IMG/VR virus record: IMGVR_UViG_3300035670_000247
Coordinates: 1 to 57,882 of that record
Origin: a virus
Strand: one strand, 5' to 3'
DNA length: 57,882 nucleotides
This document shows, piece by piece, positions 57,316-57,882 of the stretch. Position numbers and translations under genes: made by a program. Positions within the stretch are counted from its first letter, which is position 1. The number at the start of each line of letters is the position of its first letter. Under the pieces are notes generated by a model that saw only the letters and a program-made list of their open reading frames with translations, had not been told where the DNA came from and did not search any database.

Positions 57316-57882
57316 ATTTGCCTGCATCTTCCATCTCCTTGATTTTGAGCATGACTAATTCTCCAGTGGACAGCTTTTTGCCATTCCGTCCCGTCGGCAG
57401 CTGCGCCGCTGGTGCGCTGCGGTCCGCATACTGGATGTACCGTCGCAGCATCTTGCCGGGGTTTGGGATTGAGTCCACACTTCCAATCACGTCCATGGCA
57501 AACTCATTCCAACCTCTGGATCTCATAGCCGGATCGGATTGTCCTTGCAGCGCGTTGATGATCACCTGTTCTGACAAAACCTGAAACGCAGGTTCAAGAT
57601 TTTTCGTGGCTTCGATGTACTGCTCGTATGTCCAGTCCGGCCTGGCGGTCGGCACGTCGCCGCCGAATCTCGCGCCCGCCCGCGATGGGGGGGGGTTATT
57701 TTTATCTTCTTTCCCTTCTTTATCTTCTTTACATTCTTGTATGTGTCCGTCTGTTGTACCGTCTGTTGTACCGTCTGTTGTACCGTCTGTTGTACCGTCT
57801 GTTGTACCGTCTGTTGTACCGTCTGTTGTACCGTCTGTTGTACCGTCTGTTGTACCGTCTGTTGTACCGTCTGTTGTACCGT
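57302..57882 (-). CDS. Replisome-organiser-like protein, C-terminal part (continues from 461)
   Basis: Same gene as 1-461, continuing in phase across the contig junction. After the (DGTT)n array comes a Lys/Glu-rich linker (GHIQECKEDKEGKEDKNNPP) containing a nine-base G run at 57687-57695, then a helical C-terminal domain (PDWTYEQYIEATKNLEPAFQ; RRYIQYADRSAPAAQLPTG; LKIKEMEDAGKYVGQ). The stop overlaps the next gene start region. With an exact 127-base overlap the protein would be 304 residues. Confidence 0.75.
   Translation of the reverse strand, partial: GTTDGTTDGTTDGTTDGTTDGTTDGTTDGTTDGTTDGTTDGTTDGHIQECKEDKEGKEDKNNPPPSRAGARFGGDVPTARPDWTYEQYIEATKNLEPAFQVLSEQVIINALQGQSDPAMRSRGWNEFAMDVIGSVDSIPNPGKMLRRYIQYADRSAPAAQLPTGRNGKKLSTGELVMLKIKEMEDAGKYVGQ
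57687..57695. repeat. Nine-base G homopolymer in coding sequence
   Basis: G9 on the plus strand (C9 in the coding strand), inside codons for NNPPPS of the replication protein. Such runs slip easily, so frame switching of the C-terminal domain is possible. Confidence 0.7.
57747..57882. repeat. 12-bp tandem repeat, right contig end (coding)
   Basis: 136 bases of the CCGTCTGTTGTA unit, 11.3 copies. The last 127 bases equal the first 127 of the contig. The left edge at 57747 is where the unit first deviates (T instead of A before CCGTCTGTT). Confidence 0.95.

Overview
This window is the genome of a temperate, short-tailed (podovirus-like) phage or its excised prophage. It is assembled as one contig whose first 127 and last 127 bases are identical. 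The overlap lies inside a 12-bp tandem repeat, and a single reading frame runs off one end and continues in phase on the other. The molecule is therefore circular, or circularly permuted, with at least about 57,755 unique bases. A head, portal, terminase and tail gene set, a tyrosine integrase, a CI-like repressor and an attP-like site all support this. Lipoprotein signals, signal peptides and the lysis genes point to a diderm (Gram-negative) host. Codon use is GC-rich. I cannot name the host; a gut Verrucomicrobiota/Lentisphaerota-type host is only a guess.

Layout. (1) 1.7-3.5 kb, plus strand: lysogeny module with a CI-like repressor, a 40-residue membrane peptide, attP (a tRNA 3' end flanked by two pairs of 9-bp arm repeats) and integrase. 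(2) 1.6 kb leftwards across the contig ends to 49.7 kb, minus strand: a long early operon of tightly overlapping small genes. It holds ribbon-helix-helix and Xis-like DNA-binding proteins, a replisome-organiser-like protein carrying a (DGTT)n minisatellite, zinc proteins, a second tyrosine recombinase, a C5-methylase-like protein and a radical SAM protein. (3) 47.4-49.7 kb, plus strand: a short operon led by a good sigma70-like promoter, encoding an XRE-type protein and small unknown or zinc proteins. (4) 47.0-3.5 kb, minus strand: the late operon. In transcription order it has virion accessory and fibre-like proteins, a giant 5,693-residue polyvalent protein, the small terminase, the large terminase, the portal, scaffold, an N4-gp56-type capsid protein, adaptors, tail proteins, a metalloprotease, an ECF-like sigma factor, a 933-residue secreted adhesin-like protein and a lysis cassette.

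How it fits together. Five identical copies of a 17-bp element (TGAAAAAAATGTCCCTG on the minus strand) stand upstream of five blocks of the late operon and nowhere else that I found. With the phage-encoded ECF-like sigma factor they suggest a dedicated late-promoter circuit. The giant polyvalent protein uses about 30% of the genome. It strings together ParB-like, SAP, zincin, phosphoribosyltransferase and ADP-ribosyltransferase domains, and is probably packaged and ejected into the host. Its AT-rich domains and a 42-bp in-frame direct repeat suggest that its cassettes are exchanged. No DNA polymerase, tail tape measure, complete tRNA gene or CRISPR array was found.
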